From NCBI GenBank assembly GCA_965153355.1, contig OZ231127.1, positions 1,984,001 to 2,048,000 of the forward strand: a stretch of 64,000 bases of DNA, written 5' to 3'. The DNA comes from Flaccisagitta enflata (Eukaryota; Chaetognatha; Sagittoidea; Aphragmophora). This document shows, one piece after another, positions 11,277-63,619 of the stretch. A model generated the notes under the pieces. That model was given only the letters and a program-made list of their open reading frames with translations, had not been told where the DNA came from and did not search any database. The position numbers were made by a program, and so were the translations under genes. Numbering within the stretch: the first letter of the stretch is position 1; each line of letters starts with the position of its first letter.

Positions 11277-11551
11277 TCTCCAGACTGTGTCTCAGCGTGT
11301 ATTGAATTGGCTAATTGGCTAATCAGTAATCACGTGAATTATAAGGAGAGACAGATGGACAGACTGAGGAAATGACAGACCGATGAAATGACTGAGTAAC
11401 AAAGGAGGCTCTCATGGCACGTTTGTCGTTCATCGTGGCGAAGAACAGCCGAGAAATGTGGTTTTTGCACAGGCGTAACAGACAAACGGACGGAGGGACG
11501 GATGGACGGACACGCCCTCTTGTACATATGCGTTCCGGACGGAACCCTAAC
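11277..11551 (+). mobile_element. HINE-like family D element
   Basis: It shares GTGTCTCAGCGTGTATTGA, AACAAAGGAGGCTCTCATGG and AGCCGAGAAATGTGGTTTTT with the intact D copy at 25430-25692, has a GGACGG tract, and ends with a damaged hairpin ATATGCGTTCCGGACGG. The 5' AACAAG arm is lost. Confidence 0.65.
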
Positions 11552-12204
11552 ATTAACTAGTATGAAGCTCAGTAGCTGAGATTCAATGTAGCTAGTCTGT
11601 AAGGGACCAGTTCAAATTCAAGATAAAGGAAAAGTGCGACATGAGTGCAACGGATTTTAGTTCAGTGATCCCGTAGCTTTTCGGTCAAACCCAGATAGGG
11701 TCAAATCCGACTATTGACACTTGTTAATTTGCCTGAAACTTTCGCTTTCATTTCGAGAGCTTTGGTGGTGTTTTTTTCTCCGTCGCTTCCACGACAACAT
11801 GTACATTAGGCCGAGCTCAATTTAGGCTTTCGAAACAAGTTTGTGTCCAAACACTTTTTATGCTCCATTTGCATAATAAGGGCTCAATCTGCTTACGAAA
11901 TCAATCTGGACTTGATTAAAGCACCGCATCATCATGCATCAGTACCTTAGTTGAATGGAATCAATTATGCTGTAGTTAAAAATTTTGAAAATTGTATTTC
12001 ATATCTTATAACTAGAGCATTGATGATGTGGTGCCCAGATCAATGTCGCATTGATTTTGCAAAAACAATTGGGTTCTAATTATGCCATTGTAAATGGAAT
12101 ATGGAGAGTGCTTGGAATGTTGTTATTTTTCGCAAGCCCTAAATAAGTCCAGCCTCTTATATATCAATCAGATAATCTGTGCGTCTGCCTGTCTGATACA
12201 TCGA
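11552..12204. other. Non-coding stretch
   Basis: AT-rich, with no recognised exon or repeat. Confidence 0.4.
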
Positions 12205-12983
12205 AACAAGTGACGCGAGGTCACAATATCGTTGCGGACGGGTGGGCAGGGGCATCAAACCCCCATCCACACCACAAAGATCCGTGAGCATATCATACAA
12301 GACAAAAATATAAAGCAGTACCTAGGGATGATAGCTATGGTATAAAAATGACCTCTAGTATGTTTAGATCACATCTATATAGGGTTTTGCCTGCGCCCAG
12401 ATTCGTCTAAGGACATTTTTTTTGCTGAGGAAGTCAGTAGGTTCACTATTTTGAAGGCACGGAATTGACAAAATCTTTTTCATTTTAGATTGGAAATTTA
12501 CGGGTGTTTTTTAAAGGTCCTTCAAATCTGGGAGCAGGGTTGTATTCAATCCAACCTGAAGCTTTCTCAAAAAGTTTGTGTCTTCCCCTGATGTCTAGAA
12601 AAGTAACAAATGAAATCAAATAACCATTTTTTGCAACATTTAATTTTGAGTGAGGTAGTTAACTTCAAGGAGGAAAATGAGGCTTTGGATGAGCTAGGGC
12701 GCGAGTAAAACCATATATTTTCTTGCTTTCAGTAGGCAACTGTACCAGTTTTTGCCCTTGTTATAGGTCTAAAGTGCTGCCGTAATTTTTCTTGTCCTGA
12801 GGTAATGTGCTCTCAGACCATAGTGCACACCCCATGCCCCCCACCAACACATATACCAAAAAAACAAAAAAAACATACAAAAGCCTCGTTTTTCCACTTA
12901 ATGACTTTTGTGTTACAGACGGACGGACGGACCAACGGATGGACGGGCAAAGCCTCTAATAGAGTCGCGCGTCCGCAACTAAA
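12205..12983 (+). mobile_element. HINE-like family C with ~500-bp interior insert
   Basis: The 5' end AACAAGTGACGCGAGGTCAC with GTTGCGGACGGGTGGGCAGG and the 3' end GTCGCGCGTCCGCAACTAAAA are 780 bp apart, against about 210 bp in the intact copy at 13917-14131. The ~500 bp in the middle (12320-12810) has no family sequence and is probably a later insertion. Confidence 0.55.
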
Positions 12984-13320
12984 AGGTTATCTTTGAATTC
13001 ATTAAGTCGGAGAAGGCAAGCTGGCACAATAAAGAACGCTTAGTGGTTATGTAAGGATGTGAGTTTTTGCTATTAAAAATCCCAACATTGCTGAAGGAGC
13101 ATCAGGAGTCCATTTGCCCATTGAGTCCTTGGTCAACGACTTTTTAGCGCTTGTGTATCGTTAATGTTTAAAATTGATTCTCAGTATCAAATTTAAGAAA
13201 ACAGCAAAGAAAATAAATCCCTTTTCAGATCTGGCTGATCCTCCGAATACAAATTTCTGTATGCAGGATCAGTGCAGATTTGGCCAACATGTGCGCCTTG
13301 ACGATCGTCTAGCGAATGCG
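12984..13320. other. Non-coding; includes a small hairpin
   Basis: GATCCTCCGAATAC...GTATGCAGGATC at 13237-13275 forms an imperfect hairpin. A HINE-like GACAGACCGACC tract follows at 13325-13385. Confidence 0.4.
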
Positions 13321-13484
13321 TAACTGACAGACAGACCGACAGATCCATGGACCGACAGACCGACCGACAGATCGACGGACATGACCAGTTTCATAACACG
13401 CCAATTATCAGTTGTCTAGAAAAAAAAAACAAAAACAAAGGCGAAAACGTAACCAAAAGCTATATACATATACAAATACAGCGA

Positions 13485-13492
13485 CAACAGTT

Positions 13493-13532
<40 letters not shown>

Positions 13533-13575
13533 TAACAACAACAACAACAAAACAACAACAACAAGCAACTACAAA
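13485..13575. repeat. (CAA)n microsatellite
   Basis: Interrupted CAA repeats. Confidence 0.95.
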
Positions 13576-13784
13576 ACAAAAAACTTCGAATGCAGTCATG
13601 CAGGCCTGCCTTAGTAAAAGCTAACTAATTCAATTCCTCGCAAGCCCGTATACGAATCAAGAACAATGAATAGCGTCATAGATGCATTCAAATCTAGAAC
13701 AATGAATACCGTCATAGATCCGTTAATATCTTCGTTCTTCGTAATGATGAACCAGGAAGTGACATTATTGTTGTCGTTGTTATC

Positions 13785-13905
13785 TTTGTTGTTGACGAGT
13801 GTTTCGAAGGCGCGGAAGTCCGTGACGAGCTTTGCCTTCGAGCCGTTTCCGTCCTCGATCCGCATCACGGCAGAAAGTTCCAGCTGCTGGTCGACCGGAT
13901 TTGAA
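13785..13905 (-). CDS. Unrecognised coding-like segment
   Basis: On the minus strand this stretch is locally GC-richer, with C/G-ending codons. It reads NPVDQQLELSAVMRIEDGNG followed by SKAKLVTDFRAFETLVNN, with no stop. A possible acceptor is GACCAG/CAGCTG. No good donor was found before the Asn-coding (AAC)n run. I do not recognise it. It could be an upstream exon of the minus-strand membrane gene or a relic. A family C element begins only 12 bp away. Confidence 0.3.
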
Positions 13906-13916
13906 AAATGTCATTG

Positions 13917-14131
13917 TCAAGTGATGCGGGGTCACAATATCGTTGCGGACGGATGGGAACAGGCATCCAACCCCCATTTATACCCCCTGCGGCCCTGCCC
14001 CTACACAAAAACCATCTAAAACGCTCATTTTTTTTCTTTTCGACTCGTATCCACGGACGGACCAACGGACCAACGGACGGACCGACAGACAGACAAAGCC
14101 TCTCATATTGTTGCGTGGCCGCAACAAAAAA
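13917..14131 (+). mobile_element. HINE-like family C, intact
   Basis: It starts TCAAGTGATGCGGGGTCACA with arm GTTGCGGACGG, and ends GTTGCGTGGCCGCAAC with AAAAAA. The core has GGACGGACCAACGGACCAAC. Flanks carry AAAATGTCATTGTCA on the left and AAATGTCTTTGTCATTGACA on the right, which are similar but not an exact target duplication. Confidence 0.75.
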
Positions 14132-14828
14132 TGTCTTTGTCATTGACAATATCATAAATCGTTTAGAATGTCGTACACTCAAAAGAATGCACTATCGCGA
14201 TCTACAAGGGGGGAAGGCGTGGGGGAAGGGTTCGTCTTGTTGTAGATAAAGAGCCGGATCATCTTGGAGTAGTACAAGAGTCAGTGAACATGTGATAATT
14301 AGGAATAGAGAGAGATAATCACAAGAGATTCCTTGAATATGGTTTCCCCACGTGTGTGTTTTGTACATATATATGAATGAAAACAGAAAAAAAGTGCCAA
14401 GCTAGCGCGACAACAAAAGGGACATCGTCAGCTACTCGTTTGCCTCATTTTTAAATTGGCGTGGTTTGGCCAGTGAATTCATAATTCATTAATTGACATC
14501 ATCAATACATTCAGTATCAACTTGCTTGCCTCATAGTGTTGATGCCGCTGATTAGTGATGAATTCATTCACTTACATTCATTCATTCATTCATTCATTCA
14601 TTCATTCGTTCATTCACGAATCATTTCAATGATTGTTTACTCGCCTGCCTCATCCCGTCAATGGCGTTGACTTTAATCGTTTGATTTGTTTTGATTTTTT
14701 CTCGGACGATTTTTAAAATGATGACGTCACGAGGTGTGGAAGAAAGCGTGCGTATCCATGAAAACAACGTCGCGCCTACACACACACACACACAAAAAAT
14801 ATGCTTGCGTATAACGGTATAGATTGAT
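14132..14828. other. Non-coding, with (CATT)n
   Basis: Holds a CATT/ATTC microsatellite at 14572-14615. No gene seen. Confidence 0.5.
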
Positions 14829-15024
14829 AACAAGGCCGGATACACGGCTACCCCAGTCGCGTGCGGGTCGGCAGGGGCCGTATTTGAGGTCGCTTGATCA
14901 CTTGGGCAGGAGCAGTGAGGCCAAAGACCGCAAAAACCAAAAAAAAGTAAAGTGTGACGGACGGACGGACCAACGGACGGACCGACAAAGCGGGGTGTAG
15001 AGTCGCGTAGCACGCGACTAAAAA
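14829..15024 (+). mobile_element. HINE-like family A, intact
   Basis: AACAAGGCCGGATACACGGC with subterminal arm AGTCGCGTGCGGGT; middle phrase GGGCAGGAGCAGTGAGG; GACGGACGGACGGACC tract; terminal palindrome AGTCGCGTAGCACGCGACT followed by AAAAA. Confidence 0.8.
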
Positions 15025-15087
15025 CTATCTCGCGCGGTCGCACCTACACAAAGCGTGTATGCGTATCCATGGAAACATCCGAAAGGA

Positions 15088-15152
15088 AAAAGCGTCTCAC
15101 GAGGATCGACGGGTGCATACTCTTATAGAGTCGCTTTGCAAGCGACTAAAAA
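15088..15152 (+). mobile_element. HINE-like 3' end fragment
   Basis: ACTCTTATAGAGTCGCTTTG-CAAGCGACTAAAAA keeps the family 3' layout with a different palindrome (GTCGCTTTGCAAGCGAC). Confidence 0.5.
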
Positions 15153-16077
15153 GCGGAAACGGAAAGAAACGATATGACATGATTGATATCATCGCAAAGT
15201 ACACAGTCCCACACAGCGTAGCACCCACACAAGTACTCAGTCACCTATGAACAAACAAGCAATGTGCACTTAGCCATACAAAAGCACTTACACAGCGTTT
15301 GCGTGCTTCGCATAGCAAAAAATTTGATTTTCTTCTCGTCCCACTAACCCAATATGGAGTGAAAAAAATCATGAAGATGACCGTTTTCCTTTTCTCAAAA
15401 TTCCTTCATCTTCCGTTTTTGTTTTGGCCTTAAAGTTTACTCAGATTTCCCAGAATTCAGCAAAATCCTGTGTAGTCTTGTTACAAAAGGAACAATTGTT
15501 AGTTTTAGAAAACCATGATTTTTGTGAAAATGAATCGAAATATCAGAGCATAAGTTACGTAAGAGCTTGTGAAAAAGCGGGTTAACAATTCTTTAAAGAG
15601 CAGAAGTTTATAAAAGCTGATTCAGAGAAGATCAGCATACTTTTTTATCCCACTGCAATATACAAATTAGGCTCTCAAAAACAATTTTCTAACAAACGGA
15701 AGATAAACAATTTTTGATAAAAGAAAAATGGTAAGGGTCTTAAAATTGCCCACTCCACATTAGGTAAAGAGGATGAAAAGAAATAAGCAACTTTTGCTAT
15801 GTGAAGCACCCAAACACAGCGCGGCGACAGCGCGCCACCGCAAAAACTCAATAACAAGCAAAGTCTGCACGACCTCACAAGAATCATCATTTCGCCTGTC
15901 AGATTTTTTTTATCATGATCCGTTTCTAAAGTTTCATTTCCGCGTCAGACTAAATATTAGAGCGCAAATATCCAATTGGGATATAAATGAAACGAGAGAG
16001 TGGCGAGTCAAAAAGGCTACTCATACTCTTGATTTTTATTCCGACGGCTTAATCTCCGTATTTTCTTCCTTGATCTA
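15153..16077. other. Non-coding stretch
   Basis: No splice-bounded coding sequence was recognised. CTTCCGTTTTTG (15409) and AACGGAAGATAAAC (15697) are an inverted pair like the interior of the MITE at 46638-47148, so a decayed copy is possible. Confidence 0.35.
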
Positions 16078-16257
16078 CAGTTATTCCCCGAACAAACGGA
16101 TCCGCCACTAACGGAATTTCGCCTATAATCAATGCAAATTTATTGTCTTCTCAACTTGTTTCTTTTCATTTCCTGTATTGGCTGTATTGAAATTTTGTGT
16201 ATTTAAAAAATGAGATTTTTTAATGTCTTGAAAACCATTACAGCGGGGTTGTAACTG
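16078..16257. mobile_element. TA-flanked MITE, 180 bp
   Basis: Ends CAGTTATTCCCCG and CGGGGTTGTAACTG are inverted and flanked by TA. Internal AACGGATCC and AACGGAATT resemble the MITE at 5682-5847. Confidence 0.55.
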
Positions 16258-16392
16258 TATGAATCTTAATACGTATGTTTTTTTTCTTTTCTAATTTTCA
16301 CATTTCAGCACCTCCATGCTTTCGTCCTGGCAGTCAGGAACAAACAGTTTGACACACACAAGCAAAGAAATACACAAGCAAAGAAATACACA

Positions 16393-16395
<3 letters not shown>

Positions 16396-16490
<95 letters not shown>
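16396..16490. repeat. (CA)n microsatellite
   Basis: About 95 bp of CA with one interruption. Confidence 0.95.
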
Positions 16491-16491
<1 letters not shown>

Positions 16492-16825
16492 ATCGCGTCG
16501 TTAACTCACGATCTTCATTTCGTCTCCACGAAGTCGGGTTTGTGTCATGTTTGTCCGGTGACGAATGTTGACTCGAGCGATGACTTAACCCCGTTGATTG
16601 TGTCATAACATTATTCTAATTTCTTTTGTTTCAATCTTGTATTCATTTCAGTCTTTACTTCCATAACTTTACTTCCGCGAAAGCTGTTGGTACAAACCAA
16701 AATACTTTTTAAAAGTTTTATCGGGGCGTTGGGAGGTTCCAACGAGTGACTTACTACTTTTTGTCTTCTTCTTCTTCTTCTCTTTCTTCTTTTACTTTTT
16801 CTTCTCCCTCTTCTTCTCCTCCTTC

Positions 16826-16968
16826 TTTTTAGGTGCGACAAAGCACCTCTGTAACTGGCTGTGTCCGTTGGTTGGTTGGTCGGTCCGTTGGTCGGTCGGT
16901 CGGTCGGTTGGTAACGCATTCGTTCGACGATCCACACCGTCGCACCTATTGGCCTACTTGGCCTTGTT
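16826..16968 (-). mobile_element. HINE-like family E, intact
   Basis: In minus orientation it starts AACAAGGCCAAGTAGGCCAA with arm AGGTGCGACGG and ends with the hairpin AGGTGCTTTGTCGCACCT followed by AAAAA. GTCGCACCT complements the 5' arm exactly over nine bases. Core of ACCGACC/GACCAACC repeats. Confidence 0.75.
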
Positions 16969-16973
16969 CTTCT

Positions 16974-17205
16974 TCTTAGTTGCGGACACGCATCTCTATA
17001 AGTGGCCTTGTCCGTCCGTCCATTCATCGGTGCGTTTGTCGGTCTGCAGAGATGATTGAGTCAAAAAGTGGAAAAATGAGCGTTTTGGATACTTCTTATA
17101 AATGTGTGTTTGTGCATGGAGTGGGGTTATGAGTGTGGATTAGGGTCAGATGCCCCTGCCCCCCCCCCCCGTCCGCAACGATACTGTAACCCCGCGTCAC
17201 TTGTT
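16974..17205 (-). mobile_element. HINE-like family C, intact
   Basis: In minus orientation: AACAAGTGACGCGGGGTTAC with GTTGCGGACGG at the start, and a stem that reads ATGCGTGTCCGCAACT at the end. One half of the stem is mutated. Confidence 0.7.
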
Positions 17206-17209
17206 CGTC

Positions 17210-17622
17210 TTTTTAGTTGCGGACACACAACTCTTTTAGAGGCTTTGTCTGTCTGTCCGTCAGTCCGTAAGCACGAGTCGAAAAGTGGGAGAACAAGCGT
17301 TTTAAAAGCTTTTTAGTCGCGTGCACGCGACTCTATGACCCACTCTGTCCGTCGGTCCGTCTGTCGGTCGGTCGGTCACGCTTAGCTTTTTTCGGCGTTT
17401 TTTGGATGTTTTTTGCATTACTGCTTTTAGTTGTTTTGTCTTTTGGTCAGTAGGTCTTTTAGTCTTTTAGTCTTAAAGACCGCACGCGACTTGTAACGCG
17501 TTGGCCTTGTTGTACATGTGTCTGTGTTGGAAGGGGGGATGGGTGGGGCGTTGGGTGCGGATAGGTGTTTGCTGCCCCTGCCCACCCATCCGCAACAATA
17601 TTGTGACCCCTTGTCACTTGTT
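17210..17622 (-). mobile_element. HINE-like family C split by a nested family B
   Basis: The left part (17210-17309) carries the C 3' end (AGTTGCGGACACACAACT) and the right part (17512-17622) carries its 5' end (AACAAGTGACAAGGGGTCAC). A complete family B copy lies between them. Confidence 0.75.
17310..17511 (-). mobile_element. HINE-like family B, nested and intact
   Basis: Read on the minus strand: AACAAGGCCAACGCGTTACA, arm AGTCGCGTGCGGTC, GACCGACCGACAGACGG tract, terminal palindrome AGTCGCGTGCACGCGACT with AAAAAG. Both ends abut family C sequence, giving a clean insertion boundary. Confidence 0.8.
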
Positions 17623-17752
17623 CTTCTTTTTCTTCTTTTTCTTCTTTTTCTTCTTTTTCTTCTTTTTCTTCTTATTCTCCTTGTTCTTCTTATTTTTCTT
17701 ATTCTTCTTTTTCTTCTTTTTCTTCTTTTTCTTCTCCTTTTTTTTTTCTTTT
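17618..17752. repeat. (TTC)n-rich microsatellite
   Basis: Interrupted TTCTTCTTTTTC repeats. 17753-18141 holds nothing recognised. Confidence 0.9.
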
Positions 17753-18141
17753 TCTATTTTATTTAATCAATTCCTTTATGAGTCCGTTTGACTTGGGTTT
17801 TGACTTTGGTTACTGTGTTAATATTATTTTGATTGCTGACGGACAACATAAATCTATTTCTAGTAGACAAATGTAAAATTTCAATGTGCCGCAGACCGTC
17901 GAGAATAAGGGGCTTAAGGGCTCGTTTTTAGTCACAGATAATCGCGTTTTTAAGGGACAGTTGAAACTCAAGAGAATGTGTTCAGGCTGAAAATGCGTTT
18001 AACGAGAATAAACAAGTTTGTGGTTACCACTAGAAACACGCCCTAGGGTTTAAACTGAAGGTCAGGTTTGGACAGGACGATAACCGAAATTGGTCACTGC
18101 ATGGCGTACCAAAAATCAATCAGCAATTACGTTATAGGCTG

Positions 18142-18412
18142 TTTTTAGTCGCGTGCTACGCGACTCTTTAAGCCACTTTTTGGTTCGTCCGTCCGTCCGT
18201 CGGTTCATCCGTCTGTCTGTCACAAAGTCGTTTTAAAGGGAATTATTTGCATTTTTTTACACTTTAAAACATAAGAGAAGACACTTGATGGCAGGGACTG
18301 CTAATTTAAAGGTCATTTTGAAAGTCTTAGTCTGTTCATCTGTCTGTCGGTCTGTCTGTCAGACTATTTCTGAAAATTCTGACGCACGCGACTTAGGTCT
18401 AATGACCTTGTT
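18142..18412 (-). mobile_element. HINE-like family B copy
   Basis: Terminal TTTTTAGTCGCGTGCTACGC-GACT and the other end CGCACGCGACTTAGGTC...CCTTGTT. The core has two separate GGTCTGTCTGTC-type tracts. Confidence 0.7.
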
Positions 18413-18635
18413 TTTTTTTATGACGCGACATGACGCGGCATGACGCAATGTCAATAGCACCTTCAATAACGTGTGATGGAAGGAAGCGTGGGCATGCGCA
18501 AATTACATTATGGAGGAAAATGTTTTCCATCTGAGCCAGAATATTGTGATCATTACATGATGAAGAATGAGAACAAAATTGCGTGCGCTGTTGTGAAGGA
18601 AGTGAGCAATAGAGAGGATGGAAGTGATATAACAG

Positions 18636-18643
18636 GGCAGAGG

Positions 18644-18695
<52 letters not shown>
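18636..18695. repeat. (GA)n microsatellite
   Basis: About 60 bp of GA repeats. Confidence 0.95.
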
Positions 18696-18698
<3 letters not shown>

Positions 18699-19191
18699 AC
18701 AGACGAAGACGCGTCCTCTATAATGAAAATTCTCATACGAATAAATGTTTTCATCGATGAATGTTCTAATGTGTAAAAGAGAATGATAAGATTTCAATCG
18801 TCAAGACGCTGTAGGATCTTAAATGACATGACAGAGCCACGTATTCACATGTAGGATCAACCAACCAACAGACGGACGGATGGACGGACATGGCCTTTCA
18901 AAGAGATGTGAGGACGCATCCCAAAAGAAGAAAATCAGAACGCGCAAACAAAATTTCGTGACATGATAAAAAGCAATCGATCAAGTGAAGATTCGCTTAG
19001 CAAATCCTTTTAGCAGAGAACAACATTGATTTCAACTCTCAAACGGAACAGACAAAAATCACGAGCGAACCGACAGACAAATAGATCGACAGACAGCTCG
19101 ACAACTAGATAGACAGGAAGCTTTGTCATGAATCCCAATACTAGCAAATATTCCATCGCGCGCGGGCTCAAAAATCAGATGAAATTCGTGT

Positions 19192-19192
19192 T

Positions 19193-19265
<73 letters not shown>

Positions 19266-19330
19266 GTGTGTTCGCAAGCGCGCGCGTGTGTGTGTTTGTG
19301 TGTGTTTGTGTGTGTGTTTGTGTTTGAACA
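19192..19330. repeat. (TG)n tract
   Basis: TG repeats with TTTG and CGCG interruptions; a weaker TG/CG-rich zone continues to 19510. Confidence 0.9.
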
Positions 19331-19738
19331 TCTGTATGAGTTGGACAACATTACTATACAATAAAAAATCTAATGTGTATGTGTATGTGTTAGCGCGCGT
19401 TTGTGTCTGTGCTAATAAATAATAATTCTAGCAAATATTCCGTCACGCTTACTTGTGTGTGAATGTGCGCGCGCGCGTGTGTGCGTACGTGTGTTTGTGT
19501 ACGTGTGCTTATTCGTCTACGCGGTTAATCAGGTCCACTTCCCCTCTCACATGAGTCATCAATAGTGATCAATAAGATCATGACACTATCGGTATTTATT
19601 GACTGACCCTGATTTTGATGGACAACTGATAAATATACATTTATTCAATTGACCAAATAAAAACAAAAGCGCTTAGTCAGTGACTACGCCTGTTCGTGAC
19701 TACCCTACGACCGCGAGTCGTATCTTCGAATCATCCAT

Positions 19739-20168
19739 TACACTTATTATTCTTTATAAGAACCTAGTTTATAAGAACCTCAAGGCTTCAAACTGCCCTA
19801 AAATTAAGAACATCTTAAGAACATATGAAGGCTTCAAATTTTAAAGAAATTGTTTTGCTAACATTAAAACTTTTGAAATATTGATAAAATACTTGAGATT
19901 AGAAGATTTACAATAAAATTCTGTTATTTCTAACAAAAATATTTTAAGAATATCCCTTGACTTCATAATTTAGTATCTATTTTAGCAATTATTGATAAAA
20001 ATACCTTTATTTCTAATAATTGATAGTGAATTCAAAGGTTTACTATATTTATTAGTTATCTAAAGTTAAGAACGCTCTAAGAACATTGGAGGCTTAATTT
20101 TGCCTCAAAAATAAGAACATGAAGCCTTTGGAAAAAAAATGACGTTCTTATAAAAGACAAAAAGTGTA
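19739..20168. mobile_element. Fold-back MITE (TACACTT...ATAAGAAC ends)
   Basis: The left TACACTTATTATTCTTTATA and right TATAAAAGACAAAAAGTGTA are inverted. Internal ATTAAGAACATCTTAAGAAC and CTTAAGAACG-type motifs recur. Related sequence with the same right end is at about 24300-24855, where it is interrupted by a family A element. Confidence 0.6.
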
Positions 20169-20410
20169 GTCAGTTTAGTCTGTTCCACCTTCCTCTGGAA
20201 GGAACTACATTCAAAACTGTTTCATTCGTTGTTTTAGTATTATTACATAAAAAGGTCCAAATTACACGCAAACGGGACCTGGCCCTGGGAAAACCATTCA
20301 ATTATCCGTTCCTGCACACACAAACTGAAAAAAAACCAAAACACATTTATCTATTATTTTTTATAAACGCATATACAAAACTACAGCATAAGTCGAGCCC
20401 TTCGATATCG

Positions 20411-20615
20411 TTTTAGTTGCGGACACGCAACTCTTTGAAAGGCTTTGTCCGTCGGTCCGTCCTTCGTTCCGTGGTGATCTAGTCGATAAGCGTAAAAACG
20501 CGTATTTGAGATTCGGAGATTGCGTTGGTCCGTGTGCCTATGTGAGTGTGTGGATGGGGGTTACGCGCCCCTGCCCACCCGTCCGCGATGATATCGTCAC
20601 CCCGCGTTACTTGTT
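20411..20615 (-). mobile_element. HINE-like family C, intact
   Basis: The minus-strand start is AACAAGTAACGCGGGGTGAC with a damaged arm CATCGCGGACGG. The end is the palindrome GTTGCGTGTCCGCAAC followed by TAAAA. Confidence 0.75.
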
Positions 20616-21008
20616 TATTAGTTTCAGTGTTTGTCAGTGCGCTTGTTTATCGATCGTTTGTTTTATTGTGTTAGTATTAGTTTTTGTTATCATTTTATCA
20701 TCATTATGCGGGTTATGAAAGACGAGTCCCAAATAGCTCCATTCGATCAAACGCAGTAGACAAGCAAAGGTCGCTTAACCATCACACTTGCAAAAAAGAA
20801 AAGAAGAAGAAAAGAAAAAGATTGCGATATTTTCATCCTAAAAAATTGTTATGCAAAAACGAATCTAAATATGATAATAAAAACGATAAAAAGCAAACAC
20901 TTGATTACTTCCTCCAAAGTAAAGAAAATGAATAACAAATTAACATTTATTATGAAAATAAAATAAAAAATTGCTGTGATTTTTTTTTCCTTTTTGCAAG
21001 GGTGACAG
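20616..21008. other. AT-rich non-coding stretch
   Basis: A short motif GTAGACAAGCAAAGGTCGCT at 20756 resembles GTTGATAAACACAGGTCCAA in RhoGAP exon 1 and may be a decayed copy. No other signal. Confidence 0.35.
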
Positions 21009-36999
<15,991 letters not shown>

Positions 37000-37306
37000 A
37001 GACAATCACGAAAAGAAGCTTGATGCATTTTTCTTGATGCATATTTCTTCAATTTAACAGAAACTCTGTATATGAAATTAATAAGTTTTTTAATTACACC
37101 TGATATTGTGTAACTTTATTGGATTACCATGACATTGTGTAACGTTACTGAATCACTCATGATATTGTGAATTCGGCAAAAAGAGGGGGATTTCTGTATT
37201 AAAAGAATAAGATTTGAGGATAGTTGTGATGGATCTGAAGTAAACACCATTGGAAGCTCCAAAGGCTTTCGTCCTTGACATACTTTTGGGTTTTCCCCTC
37301 AACTTG

Positions 37307-37418
<112 letters not shown>

Positions 37419-37787
37419 TAGGATTGACCAATTTATGCGATTAGGATTGACCAATTTATGAGCCATCATGATCATGAATTCTTGATAAGATTTTCTATTC
37501 CGATTTGACCCAGTCATTCATAATTGTTTGTTTACACTCGGATCGTTTTGGGATGACAGTTTTCTGTTATTACTTTGTACAAAAAAGTTGTTTGCGATCT
37601 TTCCAGATAATTTTCATCAACAAGTTCTTTTCCCCCTTTGTGTGTGTTATGTCGCCAGAATTGCGACAGAAAATCCTGATTCGTTTTAATTCATAAAATG
37701 CAAAACTGTTCATTCTTTCAATTTCAATTCAATTTGAATCAAAATACAAGCTGAATAGTTCGACATGATCCAAATATTATTAAAATC

Positions 37788-37793
37788 AATAAA
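37788..37793 (+). promoter_or_regulatory. Possible poly(A) signal of the RhoGAP gene
   Basis: AATAAA on the plus strand 790 bp after the stop codon. Single motif, no other support. Confidence 0.25.
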
Positions 37794-37966
37794 TTGGTGG
37801 TAAAGATTTGTACGGAATTTTCTGTTGCTACTGTTAAATCCTTATTACTATCAATAATAGTCAGTTATGTGACAAACGCGAAGATTTCATGCGGGATCAA
37901 GACTCGGGAGTGTAGTTTACAGTAATCTTATTTGGTATCCGTATTGGATCACTTTCACACACATAC

Positions 37967-37969
<3 letters not shown>

Positions 37970-38039
<70 letters not shown>

Positions 38040-38105
38040 CAGACAGAGACAGACAGACAGAGAGACAGACAGAGAGACAGACAGAGAGACAGACAGGAGC
38101 AGACA
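37970..38105. repeat. (GA)n and GACA repeats
   Basis: GA repeats run into GACA/GAGACA units. 38106-38644 has no firm feature. An open minus frame at 38377-38562 cannot be joined in phase to the last laminin-G exon. Confidence 0.9.
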
Positions 38106-38644
38106 GAAAGATGGACAGGGACAGAGAGCACTAAGAGCTGCAGCTGAGACCGTCGCGTCACAAAAGTTCATTTTACAAAAGTTCATTTTACCATGCTCGG
38201 AAAACTCTCTCATCATTTGCCTTTGTTCTTTGGGTTTTTTTTTTATTTTTTTGTGAAATGAAAACGTACGATTTGGATCTGCGCATGATCAAATGAGCAT
38301 CAGCAAAAAGCGAAGTTTCCCTTATTTTGGAACAAAGAACAGTGCAATATGTACTAAACATCCTGGAGCTATCACTCTAGTAACTCTTTAAACACACGTT
38401 TGATTGTTCTTTTCTTTTTACGAGGAGACGCATATCTATCTGAATGTTATCATTGCGACTTCTCAAACTCCAAATCCTAGGAAAATTTCCCACAGACGTA
38501 CTAGCACAAATCCCAAGGACTAAATTTCCCCAACTCTTTTTCTTGATATTTTGTCCTGTCAAATGACACGATGTAAAACAAAGACGATGTCAATTTCGAT
38601 ATGACGTAATGCCATTGCTCAAAATAAAAGGCGGGCTAACTTAC

Positions 38645-63249
<24,605 letters not shown>

Positions 63250-63282
63250 CTGTTGAGAAAAGAGATAGAGAAAATAGATATA

Positions 63283-63617
63283 CCATATTTTTTTCATTTA
63301 GCGCCCCCCTCCAATTAGCGCCCCCCCCCCTCTAATTTCCTTAGTATTTCACTTTTCAGAAGAGATTTGGACAGAAGTATTCAGTAAAATAATGAAATAA
63401 CACAACATAATGAGCTATTTTCATTGACTTTCAAACAGATATATGCAATGAAATTCTCAATTTTGAATCAAATTTTGCATTTTGATGGCCTTTAATGAAA
63501 AAAATGGACTGAATGCGTTTATCTACGATACAAAAGAGGCGCTAATTAGAGGGTAGAAAAGCAAAGTCATATTCTAATTTCAAAAGCGCCCGGGGCGCTA
63601 ATTAGAAAAAAATACGG
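63283..63617. mobile_element. CCGTATTTTTT MITE in the EGF 1 acceptor array
   Basis: Ends CCATATTTTTTTCATTTAGC and its partner CTAATTAGAAAAAAATACGG. TA is duplicated. The neighbouring array units show the empty site AGATATAAGCAG. Confidence 0.9.
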
Positions 63618-63619
63618 TA

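Noticed and set aside
13228-13317. Plus-strand open stretch after TTTTCAG reading LADPPNTNFCMQDQCRFG
   Set aside because: It is largely one imperfect hairpin (GATCCTCCGAATAC/GTATGCAGGATC), has no donor and runs into a HINE-like tract.
16311-16395. Possible exon after CACATTTCAG (CACCTCCATGCTTTCG)
   Set aside because: It runs straight into (CA)n with no donor, and no neighbouring exon on the plus strand fits.
38377-38562. Minus-strand open frame GNLVLGICASTSVGNFPR... as a terminal LamG exon
   Set aside because: Its only good acceptor (TTTGACAG/GA) makes TGA when joined to the phase-1 end of exon 38645-38782; no LamG motif.
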